Positions 5,780 to 6,552 of a DNA stretch of 6,552 nucleotides are shown here, one piece after another; position 1 is the stretch's first letter; each line of letters begins with the position of its first letter. Position numbers and translations under genes: made by a program. Where the stretch lies: positions 1-6,552 of the forward strand of contig JALSHK010000022.1 in NCBI GenBank assembly GCA_026982275.1, written 5' to 3'. Source of the stretch: Paracoccaceae bacterium. Its GTDB lineage: Bacteria > Pseudomonadota > Alphaproteobacteria > Rhodobacterales > Rhodobacteraceae. The notes below the pieces were generated by a model, which had not been told where the DNA came from, searched no databases, and worked only from the letters and a program-made list of their open reading frames with translations.

Positions 5780-6552
5780 CTAAATTGCCATATCGTCACG
5801 GTGGATCAGCGCCGTGCGCCCCTTATAGCCCAGCCGCGCTATGATCTCGGCGCTTTTTACACCCATAATTTTTTCGGATTCAGCCGCAGAATATCCCGCC
5901 AAGCCCTTGGCCACCAGCTCGCCGCTTTGATCGCGGATTTCCACCGGATCGCCGCGCATGAATTCGCCCTCGACCGCGCGCACGCCAGCGGGGAGGAGCG
6001 ACTTGCCCTCGCGCAGTGCGCGCGCTGCACCGGCATCGATAGACACGGTTCCCGCCATCTTCATAGCCGAAATCCAGCGTTTTCGGGCCGAAGCCGGATC
6101 ATGCTTGGCCATAAACCACGTGCAGCACTCACCATCAAGCAACCCCTGAATGGGCCGCATGCTATCGCCCCTGGCAATGGCCATCGCACAGCCGGCATCC
6201 ATCGCGATCCGCGCCGCCATCAGCTTGGTGCGCATACCTCCGGAAGCCCCCGCACTACCGACATCGCCGGCCATATCCTCGATCTCATGGGTGATCTCGC
6301 TGACCTTGGCAATGTGCTTGGCCGCCGGATCCCTGCGCGGATCCGCATTATAAAGCCCGTCCACATCCGAGAGCAGCACCAGCGCATCAGCCCCGATCAG
6401 CGAGGCCACCTGCGCGCCCAGCCGGTCATTATCGCCATAGCGGATTTCGTCGGTCGCTACGGTGTCATTTTCATTCACAATCGGCACCACGCCAAGGGAA
6501 AGCAGGGCATTGAGCGTGGCGCGGGTATTCAGATATCGTCGCCGGTTCTGGC
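5780..6552 (-). CDS. proB: Glutamate 5-kinase, C-terminal 256 residues (N-terminus beyond the right edge)
   Basis: First and normally proline-inhibited step of proline synthesis: ATP-dependent phosphorylation of glutamate to glutamyl-5-phosphate, which is passed to ProA. The frame stays open to the right edge, so the true start is outside; a typical ProB has about 370 residues. Visible are the amino-acid kinase domain with GVVPIVNENDTVATDEI and FGDND-like YGDNDRLGAQVA, LLSDVDGLYNADPR, and the GGMRTK segment of the nucleotide-binding part. These are followed by a C-terminal PUA domain (about the last 80 residues, from GTVSIDAGAARALREGKSLLPAGV to the end). A PUA domain is usual in proteobacterial ProB. 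The gene ends with TAG 6 nt before the first proA ATG and 12 nt before the preferred one. Any promoter lies outside the window. Confidence 0.96.
   Translation of the reverse strand, partial: QNRRRYLNTRATLNALLSLGVVPIVNENDTVATDEIRYGDNDRLGAQVASLIGADALVLLSDVDGLYNADPRRDPAAKHIAKVSEITHEIEDMAGDVGSAGASGGMRTKLMAARIAMDAGCAMAIARGDSMRPIQGLLDGECCTWFMAKHDPASARKRWISAMKMAGTVSIDAGAARALREGKSLLPAGVRAVEGEFMRGDPVEIRDQSGELVAKGLAGYSAAESEKIMGVKSAEIIARLGYKGRTALIHRDDMAI

Overview
The window reads as ordinary chromosomal DNA of an alphaproteobacterium, most likely of the Rhodobacterales. This is inferred from the moderately high GC, from protein similarity recalled by eye, and from the gene grouping; no database search was possible. 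All genes look intact apart from the two cut by the window edges. I see no mobile element, CRISPR array, tRNA or rRNA.

Left block (1-3517, all on the minus strand, transcribed right to left): a secreted YcbB/LdtD-type L,D-transpeptidase, then lpxD (lipid A N-acyltransferase), a small stand-alone acyl carrier protein, and the N-terminal part of a FabF-type beta-ketoacyl-ACP synthase that runs off the left edge. Spacings of 48, 30 and 0 nt suggest one envelope operon: the first product remodels peptidoglycan, and the other three handle ACP-bound acyl chains, plausibly for lipid A.

Middle (3518-3849): a 332-bp AT-richer divergent intergenic region. It holds two adjacent inverted repeats, one with perfect 15-bp arms, a spaced 9-bp direct repeat, and a candidate promoter for the transpeptidase. 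To its right on the plus strand is a Tat-exported DUF882/YcbK (MepK-like) M15-fold murein endopeptidase, followed by a strong intrinsic terminator. In E. coli the relatives YcbB and YcbK make and cut 3-3 peptidoglycan cross-links, so the divergent pair looks like a maker/breaker module sharing one control region.

Right block (4514-6552, minus strand): proA and the C-terminal two thirds of proB, the first two steps of proline synthesis from glutamate. They are closely coupled and convergent with the endopeptidase gene.

No clearly novel system is present. The points most worth a second look are the structured divergent control region and the pairing of lpxD with its own ACP and ketosynthase.
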